Below, one piece after another: positions 16,114-24,977 of a stretch of 64,000 nt of DNA. Each line of letters opens with the position of its first letter. Position 1 is the stretch's first letter. The stretch covers positions 5,694,025 to 5,758,024 of the forward strand of contig NZ_CP007014.1 in NCBI RefSeq assembly GCF_000452705.1, written 5' to 3'. Origin of the DNA: Pseudomonas syringae CC1557. GTDB taxonomy: Bacteria > Pseudomonadota > Gammaproteobacteria > Pseudomonadales > Pseudomonadaceae. The translations under genes were made by a program, and so were the position numbers. The notes below the pieces were generated by a model. That model saw only the letters and a list, made by a program, of their open reading frames with translations, ran no database searches and was not told where the DNA came from.

Positions 16114-18039
16114 TCAGAGCTTCAGCAGCGGCTCCTGGAAGCGCAATAGACGTCCGGCGTTGCCCAGCACCAATAACGTGCTGAGATTGTGCAGGACGGC
16201 CGCGACCATGGCGCCGGCCGCGCCGAGCAGACCAAACGCCGCCAGCGCAACAATCGCCAGCGTCCAGCCCAGCCCGATGATGACATTGACCTGAAGGGTC
16301 TGCCGGCACTGGCGGCTGAGGCGCACGCAAGTGCCCAGTCGGCGCAGGTCGCTGCCGATCAGCACGATGTCGGCGGAAGCCAGGGCGATGTCTGCCCCGC
16401 CCGCCCCCATCGCAACGCCCACCACACCGGCCTTGAGCGCCAGCGAGTCATTGATGCCATCGCCCACTACCATCGGCCGGAAGCCCCCGGCAATTTCAGC
16501 CATGACCCGATTGAGCTTGTCCTCCGGAAGCGCCTGCGCCTGAACATCGGCAATGCCGATTTCCCGAGCCAGGCTGTCAGCTACGCTTTGCCGGTCACCC
16601 GTCAGCAGCAATTGACGCCCCAGGCCCAGCTCACGCAGTTCAAGCAGTGCAGCCTGTGCTTCAGGTTTGACGCTGTCGGCCAGCAGCAGCCAGGCCAGAA
16701 AAACACCGTCCAGCGACAGCCCCGCCAGTGGGCCGTCATGCGCAGGCACGGCAGACGTGACGATGTCCAGTTGCTCGAACAGCTCCGGGCGTCCCAAAGC
16801 GGCTTCGCCATGTTCGGTCGACGCGACGACGCCCAACCCTTGGCGCTCTCGGGTATCGCTCAACGGCAGCAAACGGCTGTTATCCACAAGCCCGGCCATG
16901 GCACGACTGACCGGATGGCTGCTGGCCGAACCCAGGCTGGCCGCCAGCTCCAGCAACAGTGGATGCTGTGGGCCATCAGCCTGCACCGACTGCAAACGCA
17001 GACGGCCAAATGTCAGCGTGCCGGTCTTGTCCACCACCAGCGAGGTCAGGTCAGCCAGCTCTTCAAGGAACGCCGAGCTCCGAATGAGAATACCGTGACG
17101 CGCCGCTACGGCTATGCCCGCGATGGCGGTAGCCGGCGCCGAGAGCACCAGCGCACACGGACATGCCGCAACCAGCACGGCGAGCATCGCCTGCGCATCC
17201 TGAGTGATGAACCAGGTCAGCGCGGCGATCAACAACACCAGCACCATGTAGCTACCTGCGTAGCGCTCCAGCAGGCGGGTGATCGGTGGCTTGGAACGTT
17301 CAGCGCTTTGCATCAGCGCAATGACCTTGCCCAACGTCGACTGGTCGCCGATACGGGTCACTTCGATACGCAGCACACCGTCCAGATTGATCGCACCGCC
17401 AAACACTTCGACGCCGATACTGGCTTCCAGTGGCACCGACTCGCCGGTGATGGACGAAGTATCGAGACTGGCCTGCCCGGACAGCACCCGACCATCCGCC
17501 GGAACCCGGTCACCGGCCCGCACTTCGACCTGATCGCCGGCATTCAGCGTGGTGTTGTCGACCTCGCGAATGCTGCCATCCGCATCAATCAAGCGAGCCT
17601 GGCTGCGCGTCAGGCGACCCAGCGCATCGATGGCCTCCTGCGAGCCGATCACGCTGCGCTCTTCCAGCACATGACCAAAGATCATGATGATCGGCAGCAA
17701 CGCAGCCGTCATCAGATCGCCCGTGGCCCAGGCACCGAGCATGGCCAGTGCGATCAGTTGATCGGTGATGCCATGCAGGCTCGGATGCCGCAGGCTATGC
17801 CAACCGGCGCTGACCACCGGGATTGCCACCAGCAACGACGCCGCGCCCAACAGCAACTGACTGACACCCGTCTGCTCCGGCGCGACAAAACGCCAGATCA
17901 GCCCCAGCCCCAACAAGCCCAGTGCCAGCATCGCCAAGGTCAATTGCCGGGCAGCGCTGCGCTGCTCCGCGTTGCTCAGTAAACTGCCCGCAGCCTCGGG
18001 TTTTGCGGCGTGGTGGGTGTGAACGGCTTCGCCACTCAT
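16114..18039 (-). CDS. P1B-type metal-transporting ATPase, atypical
   Basis: A 641-residue heavy-metal P-type ATPase. It has TGES (198-201), the metal-site CPC (293-295), the phosphorylated Asp in DKTGT (D337), and GDGINDS near 535. There is no N-terminal CxxC metal-binding domain, only a His-containing start (AVHTHHAAK). The last membrane helix carries HNLST (617-621), instead of MxxSS of copper pumps or DxG of ZntA-type pumps. The metal is therefore uncertain. The ATG overlaps the stop of the upstream SPFH gene by 4 bases. It is the last gene of an operon with a Zur-like box at its head. Confidence 0.9.
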   Translation of the reverse strand: MSGEAVHTHHAAKPEAAGSLLSNAEQRSAARQLTLAMLALGLLGLGLIWRFVAPEQTGVSQLLLGAASLLVAIPVVSAGWHSLRHPSLHGITDQLIALAMLGAWATGDLMTAALLPIIMIFGHVLEERSVIGSQEAIDALGRLTRSQARLIDADGSIREVDNTTLNAGDQVEVRAGDRVPADGRVLSGQASLDTSSITGESVPLEASIGVEVFGGAINLDGVLRIEVTRIGDQSTLGKVIALMQSAERSKPPITRLLERYAGSYMVLVLLIAALTWFITQDAQAMLAVLVAACPCALVLSAPATAIAGIAVAARHGILIRSSAFLEELADLTSLVVDKTGTLTFGRLRLQSVQADGPQHPLLLELAASLGSASSHPVSRAMAGLVDNSRLLPLSDTRERQGLGVVASTEHGEAALGRPELFEQLDIVTSAVPAHDGPLAGLSLDGVFLAWLLLADSVKPEAQAALLELRELGLGRQLLLTGDRQSVADSLAREIGIADVQAQALPEDKLNRVMAEIAGGFRPMVVGDGINDSLALKAGVVGVAMGAGGADIALASADIVLIGSDLRRLGTCVRLSRQCRQTLQVNVIIGLGWTLAIVALAAFGLLGAAGAMVAAVLHNLSTLLVLGNAGRLLRFQEPLLKL

Positions 18040-19064
18040 TGTGGTGCTCCCTGGATGATCAGGCGGGAATCGTCTTTGGGATCGACAGTGGTCACCGAAC
18101 CGGCTTGACGCAGAATACCCGGCACGCGCTCACGATAAAGACGCTGCATCAAGCCAGGATCGCTGCCGTTGTGGGCGGCCTCCGACAGGCTGACGACCGT
18201 GGCCGTGGCAGCCTGCGCCTTGGCCAGACGCTCCGAGGCCTGAGCATGCGCCACTTGCAGGGTTCGATCGGCTTGCTGATTGGCGGTCTGGGTCAGTTTC
18301 TCGGCGTCGGTGCGGGCATTGGCCACGGCCTGATCAGCCTGCTGACTGGCGGTCAGCACCGCATTGAACGCGTTGACCGCCGAAGTAGGCAGACTCGATT
18401 GCACGTCTACTCGCGCAACTTCGACGCCGATGCCCATTCCGGTTGCAGCAAGTTCGGCAAGACGTTGATTGATGCCGCGCACCAGATCACCGCGCAGCCG
18501 TTCGCGGCGCTCGGCAGCTTGACTGTCTGCGCTGATCAGCTCAGGCCGGGCGACCAGAATAGTGTCCAGATCCCGCGCAGCGGTCAGCGACACGGCGCTG
18601 CGATTGACCAGGCGGTCAAGCGCGGGCAAGACGTGATCGCCTTGCAGAACAAAGGCCCTTGGATCAGTCACTTTGTAGAAAACGGTTACATCCAGTTGCA
18701 CGACCCCAGCATCCCCCGTCAGCAGAAAGCCCGAGCCCGCCAGCGCGTCGCTCATCGGTGCCGAGAGGGTCGCGATCTCATCCGCCTTCAACGCGGCAGG
18801 CGAACGCAACAAGGTTTCCACACGTCGCTCGATCACTCGATCAGCCGAGGGCAGCAGCACCACCTTTTCGAAGGGTTGTGGCCAGGCCGTCAGCAGACCG
18901 GCGTTCTGCACCCGATCAAGCGCACCGAAGCGCATGACCACAGCACGGTTCTGCTGGTCAATTTCCCGCACGTTGGACGTCATCCAGGCAAGCGCCGCCA
19001 GCAGTGTGACGCCATATAGCCCGAGGAACGCCAGGCGACTGGCCTGCAACCACGGGCTGCTCAT
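18036..19064 (-). CDS. SPFH/Band 7 protein, HflK-like
   Basis: A 342-residue membrane-anchored SPFH protein. One N-terminal helix (about 10-30, LAFLGLYGVTLLAALAWM) precedes an SPFH domain (about 35-240: QQNRAVVMRFGAL... DVTVFYKVTDPRAFVLQG... RVDVQSSLP). An Ala/Gln-rich coiled coil follows (ASQQADQAVANARTDAEKL...) and a C-terminal tail. HflK/HflC regulate the FtsH protease, but here no ftsH, hflX or hfq is near. Instead the gene is coupled by 4-base overlaps to an SPFH gene upstream and a metal ATPase downstream. It is probably part of a dedicated membrane complex. Confidence 0.87.
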   Translation of the reverse strand: MSSPWLQASRLAFLGLYGVTLLAALAWMTSNVREIDQQNRAVVMRFGALDRVQNAGLLTAWPQPFEKVVLLPSADRVIERRVETLLRSPAALKADEIATLSAPMSDALAGSGFLLTGDAGVVQLDVTVFYKVTDPRAFVLQGDHVLPALDRLVNRSAVSLTAARDLDTILVARPELISADSQAAERRERLRGDLVRGINQRLAELAATGMGIGVEVARVDVQSSLPTSAVNAFNAVLTASQQADQAVANARTDAEKLTQTANQQADRTLQVAHAQASERLAKAQAATATVVSLSEAAHNGSDPGLMQRLYRERVPGILRQAGSVTTVDPKDDSRLIIQGAPQ

Positions 19065-20095
19065 GGCTGCGTTCCGCCTTTGGCGTCCAGGGTTGGCGGG
19101 CCGTCCACCAGCACGCGGAACGGTGCGGCGTCGGTGCGCAGGATCAAACGAGTACCCGGCGTCACGATCGTGCCAAGGGTATCCAACGAACGCAGCAGGT
19201 TGTAGAGCTGGGGCGAGCCGGCATAGGCGCGGCCATAGATCTGCGCGGCTTCGACGCGGGACTGCGCCTCGATGTCGGCGGCCTTGACCGTCGCATCCGC
19301 TTCGACGATGCGTGCGTCGCGCTCAGCCGCCGAACGTATCTGCGCCGCCTCGCGTTTGCCTACCGCCGTGCGCTCGGTGGCGATGGTTTCCCGCTCGGCG
19401 CGCATACGGTCAACCGTGGCGTTGAGCGTCACCGACGGCAGGGTCAATCGTTCGACACCGACTTGCAACACACGGACGCCATAAGTCGCCAGCAACTGCT
19501 GATCGATCTGCTGGCGCAACTGGTTTTCGAACGCCGTGATGTTCACTTTGCTGGCGTCGGTATTTACCAGACTGGAGAGGTCAAAGCTGCTCGCCGTGGT
19601 TTCCAGCGCGGAGCCGACAAAGGTGCGAATCTGCCGCGCCGCTTCGTCCGGCTGGTTCTGTACGGCACGCATGAAACGCTGCACGTTGGCTGCATCGCCC
19701 TGCACCTGCCACGCCACATATGCCTGAACGATGATGCGCAGGCCGTCGCGGGTACCGACATCCTGCAGGCCGCTGGAGGTGGTGCGCAGGCGCAGGTCCA
19801 CCGGGATGGTCGCCTCGAAAGGTGCGGGCCAGCGCCAGTTCAGGCCTGGCTCCAGCAACACACGGGACGGATTGCCGAAGCGAGTGACCACTGTCGCCTC
19901 GCCCGAACGCACCTGCACCAGGCTGGCGGCTGCGATGGCAAAAGCAATCAGCACCGCGGCCAGACTCGCCCTCCGCCATGGGAAGCTCGCCGGACCGGCA
20001 GACGCATGATGATGGTGGTGCCCGTGACCGCCATGCCCATGGCTGTCATGGCTTTCGTGTTCGCTGTGATCGTGATGATGATGAAACAGACTCAA
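19061..20095 (-). CDS. SPFH protein, HflC-like, with His-rich N-terminus
   Basis: A 344-residue SPFH/Band 7 protein. Fifteen of its first 30 residues are His, interspersed with Asp, Glu, Ser and Gly, a likely cytoplasmic zinc- or nickel-binding tail. A single helix (about 43-62) and the SPFH domain follow (EATVVTRFGNPSRVLLEPGLNWRWPAP..., typical of HflC), then an Arg/Glu/Ala coiled coil (RMRAERETIATERTAVGKREA). It is the second gene of the operon, with 11 bases to the upstream gene and 4 bases overlap with the next. The His tail is unusual for ordinary HflC and fits a metal-handling role (inference). Confidence 0.88.
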   Translation of the reverse strand: MSLFHHHHDHSEHESHDSHGHGGHGHHHHHASAGPASFPWRRASLAAVLIAFAIAAASLVQVRSGEATVVTRFGNPSRVLLEPGLNWRWPAPFEATIPVDLRLRTTSSGLQDVGTRDGLRIIVQAYVAWQVQGDAANVQRFMRAVQNQPDEAARQIRTFVGSALETTASSFDLSSLVNTDASKVNITAFENQLRQQIDQQLLATYGVRVLQVGVERLTLPSVTLNATVDRMRAERETIATERTAVGKREAAQIRSAAERDARIVEADATVKAADIEAQSRVEAAQIYGRAYAGSPQLYNLLRSLDTLGTIVTPGTRLILRTDAAPFRVLVDGPPTLDAKGGTQP

Positions 20096-20106
20096 GGGAC
20101 GACTCC

Positions 20107-22053
20107 TTACTGAACGGCTTTACGCGGCGCCGTTGGGTCTGCCGGTGGGGTGAAAGAACGCAGGTCAATGGTCGGCGCGTTATCGCCGCCCAGACGGTGA
20201 TCAAGTATCAACAGCTTGGCGTTACCCAGCCCCTCGGTGAGCTGGGCCAGGTATTGCTCCAGCAGGAAGGCCTGCCCGGCCTTGGCGTAGGCCTGCCGCT
20301 CGGCGCTGAAACGCAGGTCAGCGCCCTGCGCGGTAGCCATTACTTCTCGCGCACCGGCAGTGGCCTGGTCGCGGGCAACACTGGCATTGAGCTGAGCCTG
20401 ATTGGCCTTGTCGCTGGCGGCACCGCGCTCACGGGCGATCAGCGCTTGCGCACCAATTTGCGCAGCCTGCACCGCGTGATAGGCATTCGCCGCACCGGCT
20501 GGCGGATGAATCGCTTCGACCACGGTGGCCAGCAGCTCGACGCCGCTGTCCAGGCGCTTCAGGTCAGCCTGTACGGCCTTGCCAATGTCATCGGCAAGGC
20601 CGCTGCGCTGCTCGCCGAGCAGCTCATCCAGCGTGCGCGAGGCGAAATCATGCACCAGCACGCGGCTGGCGGTACTGCGGATCAGAGCCGGAATATCTGC
20701 GCTGTGATAAGTCGAGGCAATCGCCGCCGAGTCCGTCAGGCCGATGCGATAGACGAACCGCACGTCCATATTGACGATCTGAAAGCTCTGCTTGTCGCCC
20801 GCACTGCTGGCAATTACCTGGGACTTTTCATTGATGTGGCTGGCATCCCACAGACGGTTGGCGCTGATCGGTGGCGGCCCCTCAGCCGGGTCCAGGGTCT
20901 GTTCGGTGGCATCGGCTGCAGAAACACTGGTCGCCAGCTCATGAATCACACCGTTCTCCACCGCCAGCACCCGCCCGAACGGCCAGGGCAGACCCGCATG
21001 CAGGCCAGGCCCGAACACCTCGACCGGCTTGCCGAAGCGCTCGTAGATGCCGCGCCCTTGCATGGGTATTTCATGCACGCCGCTCAGCGCCCAACCCACT
21101 GCCGCGACAACAGCCAGCACCGGCAGAAAAGCGCGGCGCATGTAGGTGAACGCCCAGATCTGGCGCAGATCAATGCCAAAACGGTTGTGCAGTTCGTGCT
21201 GCAAGGCGAGCAGCGGACGCGGGGGCCAGCGCAGCAGGTCAGCGATGAAACTACTGGCCAGCAGGCGCGGCTCTACACGAGGCTTGCGCGGGCTGAAGAC
21301 TGACAGGCCAGCGCGCAACAGAAACTCAAGGGCAACACACAGTGGCAGCAGGCCGATCAGTACGGCCACTCGTACAGGCCAGACTCGGTCTGCGCTGGAG
21401 AAAAACAGACACAGCGCGCCGATCAGCATGACGCTGATCGCCATGCGCACCAGTTGCGCCAGCGGTGCGGCTTCGGGTGACTGGCCGGCGGGCTCGCCAC
21501 TCAATTGCCGCTCGATGACCAGCAGGCCGAACGCCAGCAGCAACATCACGCTCCCGGCCAGGTTACTCAGGGCTGAAAGGTCCGTGCCGAGCAACGCCAG
21601 GTTCCAGAAACAACGGATCACCACCAACACCAGCACGGCCCATGCCGCCAGCCACAGGGTCGAACTGCCGATGTGCCTGATCAGTGATTCGCCGGAATGG
21701 CTCAACCGGGTGAGCAGCCGCTCGTACCAGCCACTTTCATCACCCGCCTGTGCGGTTTCAACCGGTTGGCCTGTTTCTGGCGAACCTAGCGCACGGGCCC
21801 GCCACATCGCTACATGCCGGGCCGATTGCAGGCCTGCGGTGAGCAACAACAGGGCAGCTGCGGCGTTGCATAGCACCGCCATCCACAATGAGCCCGGGGA
21901 AAACAGATCAATAGACAGCGCCAGCAGCAGCCCAAAGGCGCCTACCCCGCCGGTCAGGTACATCAAACGTCCAAGGCGCTTGACCTGCTGTATCGCCATT
22001 TGAAAACGCGGCAGGCCTTCCAGGCCTGCATGCTCATCCAGATCAACCCGCAT
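20107..22053 (-). CDS. Large polytopic SPFH protein, HflK-like
   Basis: A 648-residue fusion-like protein. The N-terminal half has about six hydrophobic segments (for example LTGGVGAFGLLLALSID, MAVLCNAAAALLLLTAG, LAAWAVLVLVVIRCFW, VMLLLAFGLLVIE). After another helix near 310-325 comes a Band 7 domain (IYERFGKPVEVFGPGLHAGLPWPFGRV... NMDVRFVYRIG) with a coiled coil near the C-terminus. Ordinary HflK is about 400 residues with one helix, so the membrane region is an addition. The ATG at 22053 is preceded by a GTG and TTG in frame. It is the first gene of the operon, with a Zur-like box about 75 bases upstream. Confidence 0.86.
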   Translation of the reverse strand: MRVDLDEHAGLEGLPRFQMAIQQVKRLGRLMYLTGGVGAFGLLLALSIDLFSPGSLWMAVLCNAAAALLLLTAGLQSARHVAMWRARALGSPETGQPVETAQAGDESGWYERLLTRLSHSGESLIRHIGSSTLWLAAWAVLVLVVIRCFWNLALLGTDLSALSNLAGSVMLLLAFGLLVIERQLSGEPAGQSPEAAPLAQLVRMAISVMLIGALCLFFSSADRVWPVRVAVLIGLLPLCVALEFLLRAGLSVFSPRKPRVEPRLLASSFIADLLRWPPRPLLALQHELHNRFGIDLRQIWAFTYMRRAFLPVLAVVAAVGWALSGVHEIPMQGRGIYERFGKPVEVFGPGLHAGLPWPFGRVLAVENGVIHELATSVSAADATEQTLDPAEGPPPISANRLWDASHINEKSQVIASSAGDKQSFQIVNMDVRFVYRIGLTDSAAIASTYHSADIPALIRSTASRVLVHDFASRTLDELLGEQRSGLADDIGKAVQADLKRLDSGVELLATVVEAIHPPAGAANAYHAVQAAQIGAQALIARERGAASDKANQAQLNASVARDQATAGAREVMATAQGADLRFSAERQAYAKAGQAFLLEQYLAQLTEGLGNAKLLILDHRLGGDNAPTIDLRSFTPPADPTAPRKAVQ

Positions 22054-22128
22054 CAACACCCCGGAACCCGCTGATTATCGCCCTGTACAGAGCCCTGCAT
22101 TGGCATGTGAATGCCGATGCATCTTAGC

Positions 22129-22141
22129 GTTACGATATAAC
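22129..22141. promoter_or_regulatory. Zur-box-like palindrome upstream of the SPFH/ATPase operon
   Basis: GTTACGATATAAC fits GTTA-N5-TAAC with both arms perfect. It lies about 75 bases before the first operon gene. It matches the boxes at 10432 and 12150 in this window, which suggests common control by Zur. Confidence 0.72.
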
Positions 22142-22237
22142 ACGCAGAGTGAAACTTTCGTCAGGTCTGTTAGCTGAACGAATGCGAGATAGCGTGCAGC
22201 ATCCATTGCTATGCACAAATGACTGACGCGTGCTGTC

Positions 22238-22498
22238 ATGACTCCAGTGTATGACGCGGAGCGTCACCCACTGTATGTCAATGCGGAGCAATGGCACGAG
22301 CATCACCCTCCAAGTAAGGCAGAGCGCGCTCATGAAATCAGTCCGCAGGTCAGGAAAATGATTGCTGAATATTGCCAGGCAAAAAAGTTTTCGACGCTGG
22401 CAGACGATATCGGGTTGATCTGCCCTCGCTACCCCACTCGTCTGGAGGCCTTGCGCCAAGCGGCGCTGCGGTTAATCGATCAGTCCATTCCAATGTAA
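22238..22498 (+). CDS. Doubtful small ORF with REP-derived N-terminus
   Basis: An 86-codon frame. The first 25 or so codons read through the REP-like repeat, but the rest (ISPQVRKMIAEYCQAKKF... LEALRQAALRLIDQSIP) looks like a plausible helical polypeptide. A terminator on the same strand follows 52 bases after the stop. There is no clear ribosome site, and the family is not recognised. It could be a real small gene with a later start, a remnant, or chance. Confidence 0.35.
   Translation: MTPVYDAERHPLYVNAEQWHEHHPPSKAERAHEISPQVRKMIAEYCQAKKFSTLADDIGLICPRYPTRLEALRQAALRLIDQSIPM
22240..22305. repeat. REP-like repeat copy
   Basis: A single copy with TGACGCGGAGCGTCA and GTCAATGCGGAGCAATGGCAC, the same family as at 1281-1492. 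It lies in the divergent gap before opgD. Confidence 0.7.
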
Positions 22499-22522
22499 AA
22501 ACAGGCGATTTGGCTGTCTTTG

Positions 22523-22558
22523 CGCCGTATTCATTGAACAGGCGCGGCGTTTTTTTTT
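22523..22558 (+). terminator. Terminator-like hairpin with long T tract
   Basis: CGCCG...CGGCG with a 17-base loop is followed by nine T residues. It implies a plus-strand transcript arising upstream, within 22142-22500. Confidence 0.6.
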
Positions 22559-22681
22559 GGCCGATTTCCGAACCGTATCTCGTCTTTGTTATCTGTTGTG
22601 GGTAGTTTGCGTTCGGCAAGGAGTCGTTGGCGCGCCATTTTTTGTGCAGGACGCACAGAATTACTCAGAGGCTTCACCCTT

Positions 22682-24301
22682 ATGAATCGCAGAAATCTCC
22701 TGAAAGCGTCCATGACGTTGGCCGCTTACAGCAGCGTGTCGGCTTCAGGGCTTTTCGCTGCGCGAGCACTGGCCGCCGCAGCTGATGGCGAGATCGAGCA
22801 TTTCGATTTTGCAGAGTTGCAAGCCCACGCCAAGAAGCTCGCGAGCAAAGGCTATGTCAGCAACAAGCAGGTGCTTCCACCGGTGCTGGCGAACATGACG
22901 CCGCTGCAATTCAATGCCATTCGCTATGACCCGGATCATTCGCTGTGGAAAGACGTCAACGGCCAGCTGGACGTGCATTTCTTCCACGTCGGCATGGGCT
23001 TCAAAACGCCGGTGCGGATGTACAGCGTCGACCCTCAGAGCAAGCAGGCGCGGGAAGTGCATTTCCGCCATGACCTGTTCAATTACGAAAGCAGCGGCAT
23101 CGACAAGAATCTGGTCAAGGGCGACCTGGGCTTTGCTGGCTTCAAGCTGTTCAAGGCGCCTGAAATCGCCATCAATGATGTGGTCTCGTTCCTCGGTGCC
23201 AGTTATTTCCGGGCCGTGGACAGCAACAAGCAATACGGCCTGTCGGCACGCGGCCTTGCGATCGACAGCTACGCCAAGCGTCAGGAAGAATTCCCCGATT
23301 TCACCAAGTTCTGGTTCGAAACCCCGGACAAGAACGCCACCCGCTTTGTGGTCTACGCCCTGCTCGATTCACCCAGCGCGACCGGCGCCTACCGCTTCGA
23401 CATCGACTGCCAGGCCGGTCAGGTGGTCATGGAGATCGACGCGCACGTCAATGCGCGTACCGATATCCAGCAACTGGGCATTTCGCCGATGACCAGCATG
23501 TTCAGCTGTGGCACGCACGAGCGCCGCATGTGCGACACCATTCACCCACAGATTCACGATTCGGATCGGCTGTCGATGTGGCGCGGCAATGGCGAGTGGA
23601 TCTGTCGTCCGCTGAACAACCCGGTCAAACCGCAATTCAGCGCGTTCTCCGACAAGGACCCGAAAGGCTTCGGCCTGGTGCAGAGCGATCACGAGTTCTC
23701 CAGCTATCAGGACACCGTTGTCTGGTACAGCCGTCGCCCGAGCCTGTGGGTCGAACCGATCACCGCATGGGGTGAAGGCGAGGTCAGCCTGCTGGAGCTG
23801 CCGACCACTGGCGAGACGATGGACAACATCGTGGTGTTCTGGACGCCGAAGATACCGGTCAAGGCCGGGGACTCGATGAATTACGGCTACAAGCTGTTCT
23901 GGAGCCCGCTACCACCGGTGAGCACGCCACTGGCGCAAGTTCACGCCACGCGTTCGGGCATGGGTGGTTTTCTCGAAGGCTGGGCACCCGGCGAGCATTA
24001 CCCGACAACCTGGGCACGCCGCTTTGCGGTGGACTTCAACGGCGGCGGGCTGGATCGTCTGCCGGAAGGCACAGGCATCGAGCCGATCGTCACCGTGACC
24101 CACGGCAAGGTGCAGGACTTCAACATCCTCGTGCTGCCGGACATCAAGGGCTACCGCATTACCTTCGACTGGGTGCCGGACAGCGACTCGGTCGAGCCGG
24201 TTGAAATGCGCATGTTCATCCGTACCGGCGATCGGACGTTGAGCGAGACCTGGTTGTACCAGTACTTCCCGCCAGCACCGGACAAGCGCAAGTACACTTG
24301 A
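22682..24301 (+). CDS. opgD: Glucans biosynthesis protein D
   Basis: A 539-residue periplasmic protein of the OpgG/OpgD (MdoG/MdoD) family, needed to make and shape osmoregulated periplasmic glucans. It starts [11 protein letters not shown], a twin-arginine signal, as known for OpgD, with the mature part beginning after ARALAAA. The body has the family segments [35 protein letters not shown] and PRLWV-like [10 protein letters not shown]. The frame runs upstream to 22586, but the signal decides the start. OpgG lacks the Tat signal, so D is preferred. Confidence 0.95.
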   Translation: MNRRNLLKASMTLAAYSSVSASGLFAARALAAAADGEIEHFDFAELQAHAKKLASKGYVSNKQVLPPVLANMTPLQFNAIRYDPDHSLWKDVNGQLDVHFFHVGMGFKTPVRMYSVDPQSKQAREVHFRHDLFNYESSGIDKNLVKGDLGFAGFKLFKAPEIAINDVVSFLGASYFRAVDSNKQYGLSARGLAIDSYAKRQEEFPDFTKFWFETPDKNATRFVVYALLDSPSATGAYRFDIDCQAGQVVMEIDAHVNARTDIQQLGISPMTSMFSCGTHERRMCDTIHPQIHDSDRLSMWRGNGEWICRPLNNPVKPQFSAFSDKDPKGFGLVQSDHEFSSYQDTVVWYSRRPSLWVEPITAWGEGEVSLLELPTTGETMDNIVVFWTPKIPVKAGDSMNYGYKLFWSPLPPVSTPLAQVHATRSGMGGFLEGWAPGEHYPTTWARRFAVDFNGGGLDRLPEGTGIEPIVTVTHGKVQDFNILVLPDIKGYRITFDWVPDSDSVEPVEMRMFIRTGDRTLSETWLYQYFPPAPDKRKYT

Positions 24302-24316
24302 TAGGTTGAGCCTTGA

Positions 24317-24350
24317 GCGTCATATCCCGGTATGACGCCCTTCAAAGCTC
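24317..24350 (+). terminator. Hairpin after opgD
   Basis: GCGTCATA-TCCCGG-TATGACGC is a perfect 8-base-pair stem 16 bases after the opgD stop, followed by CCCTTCAAAGCTCTTT. It also lies at the end of the convergent response-regulator gene. Confidence 0.55.
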
Positions 24351-24977
24351 TTTAAGCCGCTCGGCGTACTTGACCAGGTCGGCCAGTGAGTCGGCTTCCA
24401 TCTTGCGCATCACCGAGCCGCGGCGGACTTTGACGGTGATTTCGCTGACGTTCAGGCGGGCCGCGATCTGTTTGTTCAGCAGGCCAGTGACCACCAGGTC
24501 CATCACCTGCTGCTCACCCTGATTGAGGCTCGCGTAACGGCGCTGCAGTTCGGCTTCGACAGCGGCACTCTGGCGCCGGCTGCGATCCTGCGCCAGCCCT
24601 TGCTGGATGGCGTCCAACAGGTCCTGTTCCCGGAAAGGCTTGGTCAGAAACTCCACAGCCCCTGCCTTCATCGCCCGTACCGACATGGGAATATCGCCAT
24701 GCCCGGTGATGAAGATGACCGGCAGGAAAATCCCCGATCTGGCCATGTGTTCCTGAAAGTCCAGACCGCTCATGCCCGGCATGCGGATGTCCAGAATCAA
24801 GCAGCCCGGCGCATCGGGACGACGGGTTTCCAGAAACTCCCGGGTCGAACCAAACAACAGACTGCGCAACCCGACCGACGCCAGCAGATCTTCCAGCGAG
24901 GAGCGCACCGACAGGTCATCATCGATGACGTAGACGATCGGCTCCTCAGGCGGCGTAACGGTGGCGACTGTGTTCAT
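24342..24977 (-). CDS. FixJ-type response regulator
   Basis: A 211-residue two-domain regulator. The receiver domain (about 14-125) has the acidic pair in VIDDDLSVR, the phospho-acceptor Asp in LDIRMPGMSG, FITGHGD and the Lys of EFLTKPF. A NarL/LuxR-type helix-turn-helix follows (about 145-205; LNQGEQQVMDLVVTGLLNKQIAARL). It overlaps the sensor kinase gene in TGATG, so the two form a cognate pair. Likely targets are the nearby ABC transporter genes or opgD, by position only. Confidence 0.93.
   Translation of the reverse strand: MNTVATVTPPEEPIVYVIDDDLSVRSSLEDLLASVGLRSLLFGSTREFLETRRPDAPGCLILDIRMPGMSGLDFQEHMARSGIFLPVIFITGHGDIPMSVRAMKAGAVEFLTKPFREQDLLDAIQQGLAQDRSRRQSAAVEAELQRRYASLNQGEQQVMDLVVTGLLNKQIAARLNVSEITVKVRRGSVMRKMEADSLADLVKYAERLKEL

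Noticed and set aside
16189..17982. Plus-strand open frame of 597 codons opposite the P-type ATPase gene.
   Set aside because: The translation is Arg/Gln/His-rich with no motifs, the mirror of a high-GC gene.
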